47,484 nucleotides of DNA from Roseomonas sp. E05 (GTDB lineage: Bacteria > Pseudomonadota > Alphaproteobacteria > Acetobacterales > Acetobacteraceae). The stretch covers positions 1 to 47,484 of the forward strand of contig NZ_JASIRT010000037.1 in the NCBI RefSeq assembly GCF_030063475.1, in the 5' to 3' direction. A model generated the notes under the pieces. It did no database searches. It saw nothing but the letters and a program-made list of their open reading frames with translations, and was not told the origin of the DNA. The first letter of the stretch is position 1, and each line of letters begins with the position of its first letter. Of this stretch, positions 7,880 through 15,865 are shown in pieces. The position numbers and the translations under genes are program-made.

Positions 7880-8577
7880 AGATCCTGGTGGTGGAGGACG
7901 ACGCGTCGACACGCGACTACCTGGCCAAGGGGCTGACCGAGGCGGGATACGTCGTCGACGCCGCCGCGAACGGCCGCGACGGGCTGTTCCTCGCCGCCGC
8001 GGAGCCCTACGACCTCATGGTGATCGACCGGATGCTGCCCGGGCTGGACGGCGCGGGGATCGTCCGCACCGTCCGCGCCGCTGGGGTCCGCGCGCCAATC
8101 CTGCTGCTGACCACGATGGGCGGGATCGACGACCGGGTCGACGGCCTCAACGCGGGCGCCGACGACTACCTGGTGAAGCCCTTCGCCCTGGCCGAGCTGC
8201 TCGCCCGCCTCAACGCCCTCGCCCGCCGTCCCCCGCTCGGCGCCGAGCCGACGCGCCTGCGGGTGGCCGACCTCGAGATGGACCTGCTCAGGCGCACCGT
8301 CCGCCGTGCCGGGCAGCGTGTGGAGCTCCAGCCGCGCGAGTTCCGCCTGCTGGAGTGCCTCATGCGGCACGCGGGCCAGGTGGTGACGCGCAGCATGCTG
8401 CTGGAGAAGGTGTGGGATTTCCACTTCGACCCGCAGACGAACATCGTCGAGACGCATGTCAGCCGGCTGCGCGGCAAGGTCGACCGCGGCTTCGGCGCGG
8501 AGCTGATCCACACGGTGCGGGGCGCGGGCTACTGCCTCCGCGCGCCCGAGCAGGCCGAGCCCCCCCTCCCGACCTGA
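7876..8577 (+). CDS. OmpR/PhoB-family response regulator
   Basis: 233 residues. Receiver domain 1-115 with acidic pair Asp8/Asp9, phospho-acceptor Asp51 (LMVIDRMLPGLDG), Thr79/Thr80 and Lys101 (DDYLVKPF). The winged-helix DNA-binding domain spans about 130-225 (LQPREFRLLECLMRHAGQVVTRSMLLEKVW...ETHVSRLRGKVD). The cognate kinase is probably the gene at 11033, separated by the COG4705 gene, an IS and dedA; the order regulator-COG4705-dedA-kinase-PAP2 on one strand reads as one operon. Possible targets are the TTGGGAA repeats right after its stop. CopR/QseB-like in length and motifs; the signal is unknown. Confidence 0.9.
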   Translation: MKILVVEDDASTRDYLAKGLTEAGYVVDAAANGRDGLFLAAAEPYDLMVIDRMLPGLDGAGIVRTVRAAGVRAPILLLTTMGGIDDRVDGLNAGADDYLVKPFALAELLARLNALARRPPLGAEPTRLRVADLEMDLLRRTVRRAGQRVELQPREFRLLECLMRHAGQVVTRSMLLEKVWDFHFDPQTNIVETHVSRLRGKVDRGFGAELIHTVRGAGYCLRAPEQAEPPLPT

Positions 8578-8621
8578 CGCGTGGCGGGCACGGCCGCCGG
8601 GGCGGCCCGCCCCTTGCCACA

Positions 8622-8648
8622 TTGGGAAATCCCAATCTCTTGGGAAGG
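8622..8648. promoter_or_regulatory. TTGGGAA repeats between regulator and COG4705 gene
   Basis: TTGGGAAATCCCAA is an inverted repeat with 6-bp arms, followed by a third half-site TTGGGAAGG at 8640. The two direct TTGGGAA copies are 18 bases apart. Such spacing could serve an OmpR-type or MerR-type regulator; the regulator gene ends 44 bases before. Weak evidence without more sites. Confidence 0.35.
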
Positions 8649-8733
8649 ACCCTCCAAGGCGGCGGCGGCCAGGGTGCGGCCGGGCGGATAGGCTGGCCAA
8701 CCCGGCCCCCGCCCGCGCCGACGGCGCGAAAGG

Positions 8734-9150
8734 ATGCGCATGAGAGGCAGCACCGGGAGCGGCCTGAGCAAGGTCCCCGAGGTCACCCCCGGATTCCGGC
8801 TCATCAAGATCGCCGCCAGCACGCTCGGCGAGACCGGCGGCGACGCGGTGACCATGTCCCTGGGCCTCGGCTACCTGGCGGGCACCGCCATCTTCGCCGT
8901 GGCCGTCGCCGTCACTGCCCAGGCCAGCGCGCAGCGGTTCCATCCGCTGGTCTCCTGGAATGCGAGCATCGCCACCACGACGGCCGGGACCGTCCTGGCC
9001 GACTTCGCCGACCGCTCCCTCGGCATCGGCCACACCGGCGGGTCGCTGCTCCTCTTCGCGCCGCTGATGGCGACGCTCGGCCTCTGGCACTGCTCGCTCG
9101 GCTCGGTCTCGGTGGAAGGGATCCGGTCGCGCAAGGCAGAGGTGTTCTAG
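8734..9150 (+). pseudogene. COG4705 membrane protein, N-terminal half (IS-interrupted)
   Basis: 138 residues: a soluble start (LSKVPEVTPGFRLIKIAASTLGETGGDAVTMS), then helices including YLAGTAIFAVAVAVTAQASA and HTGGSLLLFAPLMATLGLWH. KIxxTTLGETxGD-like motifs at the front are typical of COG4705 proteins. The frame ends VF-stop where the IS end at 9150 contributes the TAG. The rest of the gene is at 9998-10344, in the same frame if the IS is removed. Together they would give about 250 residues, the normal length. The family has no assigned function but often sits beside two-component and metal-stress genes. Confidence 0.75.
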
Positions 9151-9995
9151 GTTGACAACCTAATCAGGTAATTGATTTTCATGTCATGTTCTGATTCGCT
9201 GCATGCTTCGCGGGAGGTAGCATGAGCGGATCGGAATGGCTGAGCGATGAGGCCTGGGCGGTGCTCGAGCCGCATCTGCCAAAGGGTCGAGCGGGCGCGC
9301 ATCGGGTGGATGACCGGCGGGTCATCAGCGGCATCCTTCACGTGTTGCGTTCGGGTTGCCGCTGGAGCGACTGCCCGCCCGAGTACGGCCCACCCACCAC
9401 CATCTACAACCGCTACAATCGCTGGAGTGCCCAGGGCATCTGGAAGCGGCTCTTCGAGCGCCTGGCGGCCGCCGGGAACATCCCGGATGAGATCTCCATC
9501 GACAGCACCCATGTGAAAGCCCATCGCTCCGCTTCGGGGGCGAAAAAGGGGGCGAAGCCGCGCAGGCGATCGGCCGCTCACGTGGCGGGCGGACCAGCAA
9601 GATCCACGCGGTGGCCAATGCTGAAGGCAAACCGCTCGCTTTCATCCTGACGCCCGGCAACGTCGCCGACATCAGCGTGGCCGCCACGCTGCTGGATGAC
9701 ATCGCACCACCTCGCCGCCTGCTGGCCGACAAGGCCTATGACGCCGGCCATCTGCGCCAGCGCCTGGAAGCCCAGGGAACCGAGGTCGTCATCCCTTCCA
9801 GCGGCGCGCGCCGCCACCCCTATCCGCTGAACCGCAAAGCCTATCGGGGCCGCAATGTCATCGAGCGGATGTTTTGCCGGATGAAGGACTGGCGCCGCAT
9901 CGCTACCCGCTACGACCGCCTCGCCAGAAACTTCCTCTCCGCCATCGCCCTCGTCGCAAGCGTCTGTTTCTGGATCACCTGATTGAGTCGACACC
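9150..9995 (+). mobile_element. IS5 family (IS427-like) insertion sequence in COG4705 gene
   Basis: About 846 bp. The left end reads GGTTGACAACCTAATCAGGT and the right end (reverse complement) GGTGTCGACTCAATCAGGT; these are imperfect inverted repeats sharing AATCAGGT. TA is present next to each end (9148-9149 and 9997-9998), but one extra G separates the right copy, so the exact right end is uncertain by a base or two. It splits the COG4705 gene. The element differs in sequence from the IS at 2774. Confidence 0.8.
9222..9982 (+). CDS. IS427-like DDE transposase (frameshifted orfA/orfB)
   Basis: The first frame starts at ATG 9222 (MSGSEWLSDEAW) and the second frame ends at 9982. A -1 shift at GAAAAAGGGGG (about 9541-9552) yields GEAAQAIGRSRGGRTSKIHA, bridging SGAKKG to ANAEGKPLAF. 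The joined product is about 253 residues. Catalytic residues: Asp in SIDSTHVKAH, Asp in LLADKAYDAGHL and Glu in GRNVIERMFCRMK. The YGPPTTIYNRYNRWSAQGIW region is typical of the family. Nothing else is broken, so it is probably functional. Confidence 0.85.
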
Positions 9996-9997
9996 GT

Positions 9998-10344
9998 AAT
10001 GGGCGGCCATCATGTTCTCGCAAAGGCTGGGAACGGCGCTGGGCGACTTCCTCGCGGACACGAGCCTCGGCTACGGCGGCGGCGCCCTGGTCTTCGGCGC
10101 GGGCCTGGCGGTGGTCGCCGCGGCCTACTTCCAGACGGACGTGTCCCGCACGCTGCTGTTCTGGGCGGCCTTCATCCTGGCCCGCCCGCTCGGCAGCTTC
10201 CTCGGCAAGCCGGTTGCGGATGGCGGGATGGCGCTGAGCCGGGCCACGACTTCAGCGGTGCTTGGCGCCTTCATGCTGGCCTGCATCCTGCTGCTGTCCC
10301 GCCTGGTGGAAAGCGGCGGCGTCGAAGCCGAACAAACCCCCTGA
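9998..10344 (+). pseudogene. COG4705 membrane protein, C-terminal half (IS-interrupted)
   Basis: After the IS the frame continues WAAIMFSQRLGTALGDFLADTSLGYGGGALVFGAGL, then FWAAFILARPLGSFLGKPVADGGMALSR and a last helix (AVLGAFMLACILLLSRLV). LGTALGDFLAD and RPLGxxxGxP are COG4705 signatures. An ATG at 10012 could allow a 110-residue truncated product. Loss of the middle junction means the protein is most likely inactive. The dedA gene follows 58 bases later. Confidence 0.75.
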
Positions 10345-10402
10345 GCCACCAGGGGCATCGCCGCCAGGTATGGAACCGCACCCGCGGCCAAGGAGAACGA
10401 TC

Positions 10403-11029
10403 CTGCTGGACAGCATTCTGAGCTCGATGGCGACCTGGATCGTCGCCTTCATCTCGGCCACCGGCTATGGCGGCGTCGCCGCGCTCATGGCCGCCGAATC
10501 CGCCTGCATCCCGCTGCCGTCCGAGGTCATCATGCCCTTCGCGGGCTATCTCGCCTCGACGGGCCGCTTCAGCCTCGCCCTGGCGGCGACGGCGGGGGCG
10601 GTCGGGTGCAGCCTCGGCTCCTCGGCGGCCTACGCACTCGGCGCCCGCGGCGGCCGCAGGCTGGTCGAGCGCTGGGGCCGCTTCGTCCTGCTCAGGCCGG
10701 AGGCGCTGGAACGCGCCGACCGCTTCTTCCAGCGGTTCGGTGCCCCGGCGGTCTTCGTCGCCCGGCTGCTGCCGGTGATCCGCACCTTCATCGCGCTGCC
10801 CGCCGGGATCACCCGGATGCGCCAGCTTCCCTTCCAGCTCTACACCTTCCTGGGCTCCTGGCCCTGGTGCTACGCACTCGCCTATGTCGGCTACCGGCTC
10901 GGCGAGCGGTGGAACGCCGACCCGCGGCTGCGCGCCGTCATGCACCGCTTCGATGCCGCCATCCTTGCCGCCCTCGCGCTCGGCCTCGGCTGGTTCCTCT
11001 GGCGCCACCTGCGGCCCCAGCAGCCCTGA
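10403..11029 (+). CDS. DedA family inner-membrane protein
   Basis: 208 residues if started at CTG 10403, 7 bases after AAGGAG at 10390; the first in-frame ATG is 10427. The protein begins LDSILSSMATWIVAFISATGYGG, as family members do (normally Met-Leu-x-x-Ile), so the CTG fits better despite being rare. Signature ESACIPLPSEVIMPFAGYLA, then the re-entrant/arginine motif FFQRFGAPAVFVARLLPVIRTFIALPAGITRM, and a C-terminal helix. DedA/DTT proteins flip undecaprenyl phosphate or phospholipids and affect proton-motive force. The next gene but one is a PAP2 phosphatase, so both could act in lipid-carrier recycling. Confidence 0.85.
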   Translation: MLDSILSSMATWIVAFISATGYGGVAALMAAESACIPLPSEVIMPFAGYLASTGRFSLALAATAGAVGCSLGSSAAYALGARGGRRLVERWGRFVLLRPEALERADRFFQRFGAPAVFVARLLPVIRTFIALPAGITRMRQLPFQLYTFLGSWPWCYALAYVGYRLGERWNADPRLRAVMHRFDAAILAALALGLGWFLWRHLRPQQP

Positions 11030-11032
11030 GGG

Positions 11033-12523
11033 ATGCGCACCGACCATTCCGGCCGCGGCGCGTGGAGATCCTGGCGGCAGGCCGTGGTTGGCCTCGCGCG
11101 GCTGCGCAACTCGTCGGGCGTCCGGCTCGCCCTGCTCTACGCGGCCGTGTTCGTCCTCTCCTCGGCGATCCTGTTCGGCCTGGTTCACTGGGCGACGGTG
11201 GGAGCGCTGCGGCAGCAGATCAGCGACGCCGTGGCCGCCGACATCGCCAACCTGCTGCCGGGCGGCGAGAACCATGGCACCACCACCGCCGAAGACCTCG
11301 CGCGAATCCTGACAGGCCAGGAAGGCGCCGAGAGGCTGCGTTCGGGCCTGCGCTTCGCGGTCGAGGACGCCGCGGGGCGGCGCCTGGCGGGCGACCTGCC
11401 CGCCTTGCCACCTCGCGCCGCCGGCGGCTGGTTCGAGATCAAGGGCGAGGACGAGGACGAGATCGCCATCCTGGGCCGGGCCGTGTCGCTGTCGGGCGGC
11501 GGCCTGCTGGCGGTGGCGCGCGACGCGACAAGTCTCGACGAGACCGCCGACCTGATCGAAGGCGCCTTCTTCTGGGCGGGCGGCGTCATGCTGCTGCTCG
11601 GCCTCGGCGGCGGCGTGCTGGTCGCGCATGGCTTCCTGCGCCGGGTGGATGCGATTGCCGTGACCGCCGAGGCGATCGCGCATGGCGAGCTGGAGCGCCG
11701 GGTGCCCGTCCGCGCCACCGGCCCGGCCGACGAGATGGACCGCCTGGGCGGCGCCATCAACGCGATGCTCGACCGCATCCGCGACCTCGTGGACGAGTTG
11801 CGGCACACCAGCGCGGCGATCGCGCACGACCTCCGTACGCCGCTGGCGCGGCTGCGCCAGGGCCTGGAAACGGCGCGCGACGGGGCCGCGACGCCCGAGG
11901 CGTACCAGATCGCCATGGACGCGGCGCTCGCCGAGACGGATGCGATCCTGCGCAGCTTCGCGGCGCTGCTGCGCATCGCGCAGGTCGAGGCCGGAGCGCG
12001 CCGCGCCGCCTTCGCGCCGGTCGACCTCTCCGCCATCGCCAACGATCTGGCGGAGGCCTACGGCCCCTCGGCCGAGGATGGCGGACGCACCCTGACCACC
12101 GCCATCGCACCGGGCGTGACAGTGCGCGGCGACCGCGAGCTGCTGATGCAGGCACTGGCCAACCTGCTGGAGAACGCGCTGCGCCATACGCCGCCGGGGA
12201 CCGTCATCCGGGTCCGGGTGCCCGGCTCCGCGCCGCCTGCCGGACCGGAGCTTGTCGTCGAGGACGACGGGCCGGGCATTCCCTCCGAAGCGCGTGGACA
12301 GGTGCTACGGCCCTTCCACCGCCTGGACCCGAGCCGCTCGGACGGCGGCAGCGGCCTGGGCCTCGCGCTGGTCGCGGCGGTGGCGAAGCTGCACGACGCT
12401 GCGCTGGAGCTGGGCACGTCCGGGCGGGAGGGACGCGGCCTCCGCGCCACGCTGCGCTTTCCTTCCCCGTCGCGCGGGGGCCCGGCCCAGGCCGCGACCA
12501 GGCAGCCGGAGAGCCGGGGATGA
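11033..12523 (+). CDS. Membrane sensor histidine kinase
   Basis: 496 residues. TM1 is about 30-52 (ALLYAAVFVLSSAILFGLVHW), a periplasmic loop runs to about 180, TM2 is about 183-205 (WAGGVMLLLGLGGGVLVAHGFL) and a HAMP domain reaches about 255. The H-box IAHDLRTPLARLRQGLE has phospho-acceptor His about 265. ATP-binding motifs: N-box NLLENALRHTP, G1 DDGPGIP, G2 GGSGLGLALV. The periplasmic part contains an acidic GEDEDE stretch, possibly cation-sensing. It lies 3 bases after dedA and is the likely partner of the regulator at 7876. The stop TGA overlaps an ATG (12520) that begins the next gene's expected start. Confidence 0.9.
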   Translation: MRTDHSGRGAWRSWRQAVVGLARLRNSSGVRLALLYAAVFVLSSAILFGLVHWATVGALRQQISDAVAADIANLLPGGENHGTTTAEDLARILTGQEGAERLRSGLRFAVEDAAGRRLAGDLPALPPRAAGGWFEIKGEDEDEIAILGRAVSLSGGGLLAVARDATSLDETADLIEGAFFWAGGVMLLLGLGGGVLVAHGFLRRVDAIAVTAEAIAHGELERRVPVRATGPADEMDRLGGAINAMLDRIRDLVDELRHTSAAIAHDLRTPLARLRQGLETARDGAATPEAYQIAMDAALAETDAILRSFAALLRIAQVEAGARRAAFAPVDLSAIANDLAEAYGPSAEDGGRTLTTAIAPGVTVRGDRELLMQALANLLENALRHTPPGTVIRVRVPGSAPPAGPELVVEDDGPGIPSEARGQVLRPFHRLDPSRSDGGSGLGLALVAAVAKLHDAALELGTSGREGRGLRATLRFPSPSRGGPAQAATRQPESRG

Positions 12524-12527
12524 GGAT

Positions 12528-13226
12528 GCCAGGCATCGCCGTCCGAAGCCGCTTCTCAGCCGGGAGTACCTGCCGATCGGACTGCTTGGCGGCGCGGCGG
12601 GTGCGGTCTGGCTTTTCCTCGCGCTGGCGGGCGAGATGACCGAGGGCGACACGCGGGTCTTCGACCTCAGGCTGCTCCTCGCCCTGCGCGCGCCGGGTGA
12701 CGCCGCCAACCCGAACGGGCCGCCCTGGCTGGAGGTGGTGGGGCGCGACTTCACCGCGCTCGGCGGCACCAGCGTCCTGACCTTCCTGGTCGTCACGGTG
12801 GTGTTGTACCTGGCGCTGGCCCGGAAGCGGGCGGAGGCACTGACCCTCTCCGCGAGCGCGCTCGGTGCCCTGGCGCTCGAATCTGGGCTGAAGGACGGGT
12901 ACGGACGGCCACGGCCGGACCTGGTGCCGCATGCCATGCGGGTCTTCACGGCGAGCTTTCCGAGCGGGCACGCCACCCTGTCGGCGGCCGTGTTTCTGAC
13001 CGTCGGGGCGCTGCTCGCCCGCGTGCAGCCGGACCGGCGCCTCAAGGTCTACGTCTCATCCGTCGCCACGCTGCTCGCGCTGATCGTGGGCCTCAGCCGC
13101 GTCTATCTCGGCGTCCACTGGCCGACCGACGTCCTGGCGGGCTGGACGCTGGGCGCCGCCTGGGCGGCAGTCTGCTGGGCCACCGCGCTCTGGCTGGAGA
13201 GGGTCAACCCGCGCGCGCCGCCCTGA
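12528..13226 (+). CDS. PAP2 family phosphatase (start disturbed)
   Basis: The frame carries a PAP2 domain: KDGYGRPRPDLV (motif 1, KxxxxxxRP), FPSGHA (motif 2) and SRVYLGVHWPTDVLAG (motif 3), with about five membrane helices. Such enzymes dephosphorylate undecaprenyl diphosphate or phosphatidic acid at the inner membrane. No ATG, GTG or TTG opens this frame after the kinase; ATGAGGATG at 12520-12528 is one base out of frame with RHRRPKPLLSREYLP. A one-base deletion there, or an unusual start, is likely; the first in-frame ATG (about 12636) would remove the first helix. Start coordinate is therefore approximate. Confidence 0.75.
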   Translation, partial: ARHRRPKPLLSREYLPIGLLGGAAGAVWLFLALAGEMTEGDTRVFDLRLLLALRAPGDAANPNGPPWLEVVGRDFTALGGTSVLTFLVVTVVLYLALARKRAEALTLSASALGALALESGLKDGYGRPRPDLVPHAMRVFTASFPSGHATLSAAVFLTVGALLARVQPDRRLKVYVSSVATLLALIVGLSRVYLGVHWPTDVLAGWTLGAAWAAVCWATALWLERVNPRAPP

Positions 13227-14316
13227 CCGGCCAGCATTCGTCTTGCCGCTTCCCCTCGGACAATTCCGGCCGCTCCTCGCTCCCCAGCGCGGCGCGACGA
13301 GGCCCGCCCACCACAAGGGTGTCCGGTTGTGAGACCTCCTTGGCAGCTTCAGCAATGAGGCGTGCGCGGGCGATGTCCTCTGGGCCGGCGCGACCTTCAG
13401 GTGTTTCGGGTTTGGGTCGGGCGAGCTTTCGTCGCGCCCGGAGGCGTTCCTTGACGACCTGATCGGGTGTCTTGCCGTCGAGGACGCGCTGACGACGGGC
13501 ATTGTAGGCGGCGTTGAAGCCTCGCAGCAGCTGCTCCAGTTGGGCATGGGACCAGATGGTGATGCCGAGCACCTCGCTGCCGACCCGCCCGTTGAACCTC
13601 TCTACCATGCCATTTGTCTGCGGCGAGTAGGGCCGCGTGTGGCGGTACTCGGCGCCGAGTTCGGCGCAGACGCGGGCGAAGGCTGGTGTGAAGCAGTTGC
13701 CGTTGTCGGTCAGCACGTGGGTGAGGCGGAAGGGGAAAGCCTTGGCCGCCTCGCGCGGGAAGGCGATGGCGCTGCGCTCGGTCTCATCATCCTTGACGGC
13801 CAGGTGGACGGAGCGGGACCTGCGGTCGATGGCGACATAGAGGTAGCGCTTGCGGCGCTCGCCATTGGCGGTTTGCAGCTTGGGCAGGTGCTTGATGTCG
13901 ATGTGGACGAAGCCGAGATCATAGTCCCGGAAGGTGCCCTGGCCTCGCCTCGGCCTGGTGGGAGGAGATGGTGGCCTTCGGCTCAGCCCCTCGGCCTTGA
14001 GGATGCGCCAGATGCTGTCGCGGTTCAGATGCGGCAGGAAGTGGGTCACCACGAAGGTGAGGTCATCGAGGGCGAAGTTGGTGGCCCGGCGCAGGGCGCA
14101 GACGATGGCGCGCTCCTCCTCGGTGGCCTTCCAGGGCAGCTTATGGGGCCGGGCCGAGTGGTCGAGGCAGTCTTGCGGTCCGCGTTGGCGCCACTTGCGG
14201 ATGGTCTCGCTGCTCACCCCAAAGCGCCGGGCCAGGACACCCGAGGGCTCGGAAGAGCGGGCGATCTCGGCCCGGACGGCGGGGGTGGTACGGGCATTGG
14301 GGTGGATCTGGTGCAT
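13204..14316 (-). CDS. IS481 family transposase
   Basis: 370 residues. N-terminal helix-turn-helix (VLARRFGVSSETIRKWRQR), then an rve integrase core: Asp in FVHIDIKHLPKL, Asp in HVLTDNGNCFTP and Glu in TNGMVERFNGRVG. The family's own C-terminus would be around ...AAKEVSQPDT, which is encoded by the inverted repeat at 13319-13343. Here the frame runs past the IS end through flanking DNA to 13204, adding about 38 foreign residues and overlapping the PAP2 3' end by 23 bases. All catalytic residues are present, so it may be active. Confidence 0.88.
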   Translation of the reverse strand: MHQIHPNARTTPAVRAEIARSSEPSGVLARRFGVSSETIRKWRQRGPQDCLDHSARPHKLPWKATEEERAIVCALRRATNFALDDLTFVVTHFLPHLNRDSIWRILKAEGLSRRPPSPPTRPRRGQGTFRDYDLGFVHIDIKHLPKLQTANGERRKRYLYVAIDRRSRSVHLAVKDDETERSAIAFPREAAKAFPFRLTHVLTDNGNCFTPAFARVCAELGAEYRHTRPYSPQTNGMVERFNGRVGSEVLGITIWSHAQLEQLLRGFNAAYNARRQRVLDGKTPDQVVKERLRARRKLARPKPETPEGRAGPEDIARARLIAEAAKEVSQPDTLVVGGPRRAALGSEERPELSEGKRQDECWPVRAARAG

Positions 14317-14422
14317 GGCTCACCTGCCTCCCGGCACGGCGCCCTTCAGGCGCTCGAAACGGCAGGCGTAGTCTACGATGGCCAGCCCCACCGGATCCCA
14401 ACAATGTTCTGCGACCAGACAC
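13319..14422 (-). mobile_element. IS481 family insertion sequence
   Basis: About 1.1 kb, the usual size. The left end is TGTCCGGTTGTGAGACC and the right end, on the other strand, TGTCTGGTCGCAGAACA; these are imperfect inverted repeats (about 60% identical over 25 bases) both starting TGT. No clear target duplication is seen (AAGGG left, CTTTAG right). A further inverted copy of the left 25 bases lies at 15841-15865 beyond the neighbouring IS701 remnant. Confidence 0.7.
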
Positions 14423-14429
14423 TTTAGTA

Positions 14430-15816
14430 CTACAGTTGCTGTTTACGGCGTGATCTGAGGTGGGCCGCGCGTGCGGCGGCCTGATGCTGCCGCCGCCAGA
14501 GGGACCACTCGAGCAGCAGTTCGCGCATGGGGGCGACGGCGAGCACGAGGCGGGCAAGCAGGTGCCTGATCTCCGGGGTGGAGAGCGGCGGCAGGTGTTC
14601 CGGCGATCTGCGCCCTGGTCCTGGTTTTAGGCGGCCACGGCGACGGCGCCTGGCCTCGTTTCGTTCGGTTTGCTGGCTGCGCTGCGGACCAGTTCGGCGC
14701 GGAGCCGCGCGAGGAAGGCCAGCGCTGCCATGCACAGCGTCATGTGGCGGTGCCAGCCATCCCAGGAGCGTGCCTCGCAATGGTCGAGACCGAGTTCCTC
14801 CTTGGCGGTGCCGAAGCAGGTTTCGATGGTCCAGCGCAGCCCGGCCACGCCGGCCAGTTCGGCGAGCGTGGTCTCCATCGGCGCGAAGACGACGTAGTAG
14901 GCTTGGTCGGAGGCATCGCGCAGGCTGCGCCGCACCAGCAGCCAGTGGTCCCAGGGCGGCTGCTGCAGGCGCAGCAGGCGGACCCGAGCTCAGTCGTAGA
15001 GCCGCGGTCCCCTGGCTCCCTCGCCCGTTGCGTGACGATGCCAAGCGGAGGGGGCAGTGCGGCGGCGATCTCGGCGGCATCGCGGGTCGCGCAGCTGCCC
15101 TCGGTGGTCATCAGCCGCTCATTGCTGCGCACGGCGAGCACGTAGGGCTGCTCGCGCCCCTCCAACATGACCCGCAGCCGCTTGTCCGATCCGTACAGCG
15201 CGTCGGCCAGCACGAAGGCACAGGGCAGCCCGGCATCGAGCGCCGTGGCGATCATGTCACGCGCGATCGCGGGCTTGGTGGCGAACGTCACCTCCTCGGG
15301 CACGCCCGCCTTGGCGCGCCGGGCCCGATCCGCCGCCCAGGCCTCCGGCAGGAAGAGCCGCCGGTCGATCAGTGCCTGGCCGTAGCGGCTGGCATAGGCC
15401 AGGAACACGCCGATCTGGCTGTTCTCGATCCGCCCTGCCGTGCCGGAGTATTGCCGCGCCACGCCAGCGGAGTGCTCGCCCTTCTTGATGAAACCGGTCT
15501 CGTCCACCACCAGCACCGCGTCGCGGTCGGCCAGCGCCTCGACGGCGTAGGCGCGCACCAGGTCACGCGCCGCCTCCGCGTCCCAGCGCCCCCGTCCCAG
15601 CACCGCCTGCAGCCGGTGCGGCCGGGCCTCGCCCGCGCGCTCGGCCAGCAGCCAGCCCGTTTTGCGTTCGAGCCCGGACAGCAGTCCGTCGACATAGTGC
15701 CCGATCGACTCTCGCAACTCCCGTCGCCGCACGGCGAGCCCAAGCCGATCCTTTAGCGCCGCAAGCTCCTGCTCCCACGCCAACAGCGATCCAGACCATG
15801 CCGCCACAGACATCAC
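14430..15816 (-). pseudogene. IS701 family transposase, broken
   Basis: The N-terminal part (15816 to about 15045) reads MMSVAAWSGSLLAWEQELAAL..., with VLVVDETGFIKKG and FVLADALYGSDKRLR supplying the two catalytic Asp. A one-base loss near 15045 shifts the frame. In the correct frame (WHRHATGEGARGPRLYD) the next codon is TGA at about 14992, where Trp is expected. The frame then continues RVRLLRLQQPPWDHWLLVRRSLRDASDQAYYVVFAP, with Glu in TIETCFGTAKEELGLDH. A second shift near 14640 leads to the C-terminus PLSTPEIRHLLARLVLA...RRQHQAAARAAHLR ending at 14430. Two frameshifts and one nonsense codon mean it is dead. Confidence 0.82.
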
Positions 15817-15840
15817 CCAGCCTCCGCTCCCGCAGACGCC

Positions 15841-15865
15841 AAGGAGGTCTCACAACCGGACAACT
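15841..15865 (+). repeat. Orphan IS481 terminal repeat
   Basis: Twenty-five bases (AAGGAGGTCTCACAACCGGA plus flanks GCC and CA, counted from 15839) are the exact inverted copy of the IS481 left end at 13319. Read on the plus strand with the bases before it, it encodes AKEVSQPDN-stop, the C-terminus of an IS481 transposase. No further IS481 sequence adjoins it. It cuts off the end of the solute-binding protein gene on the minus strand. Confidence 0.6.

Noticed and set aside
10271-12187. Long open frame of 638 codons on the minus strand
   Set aside because: Antisense to dedA and the sensor kinase, both of which have clear family motifs; low-complexity Gln/Arg/Ala composition.
10606-12639. Long plus-strand frame of 677 codons overlapping dedA and the kinase
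   Set aside because: Arg/Pro-rich shadow of the true frames; no domain.
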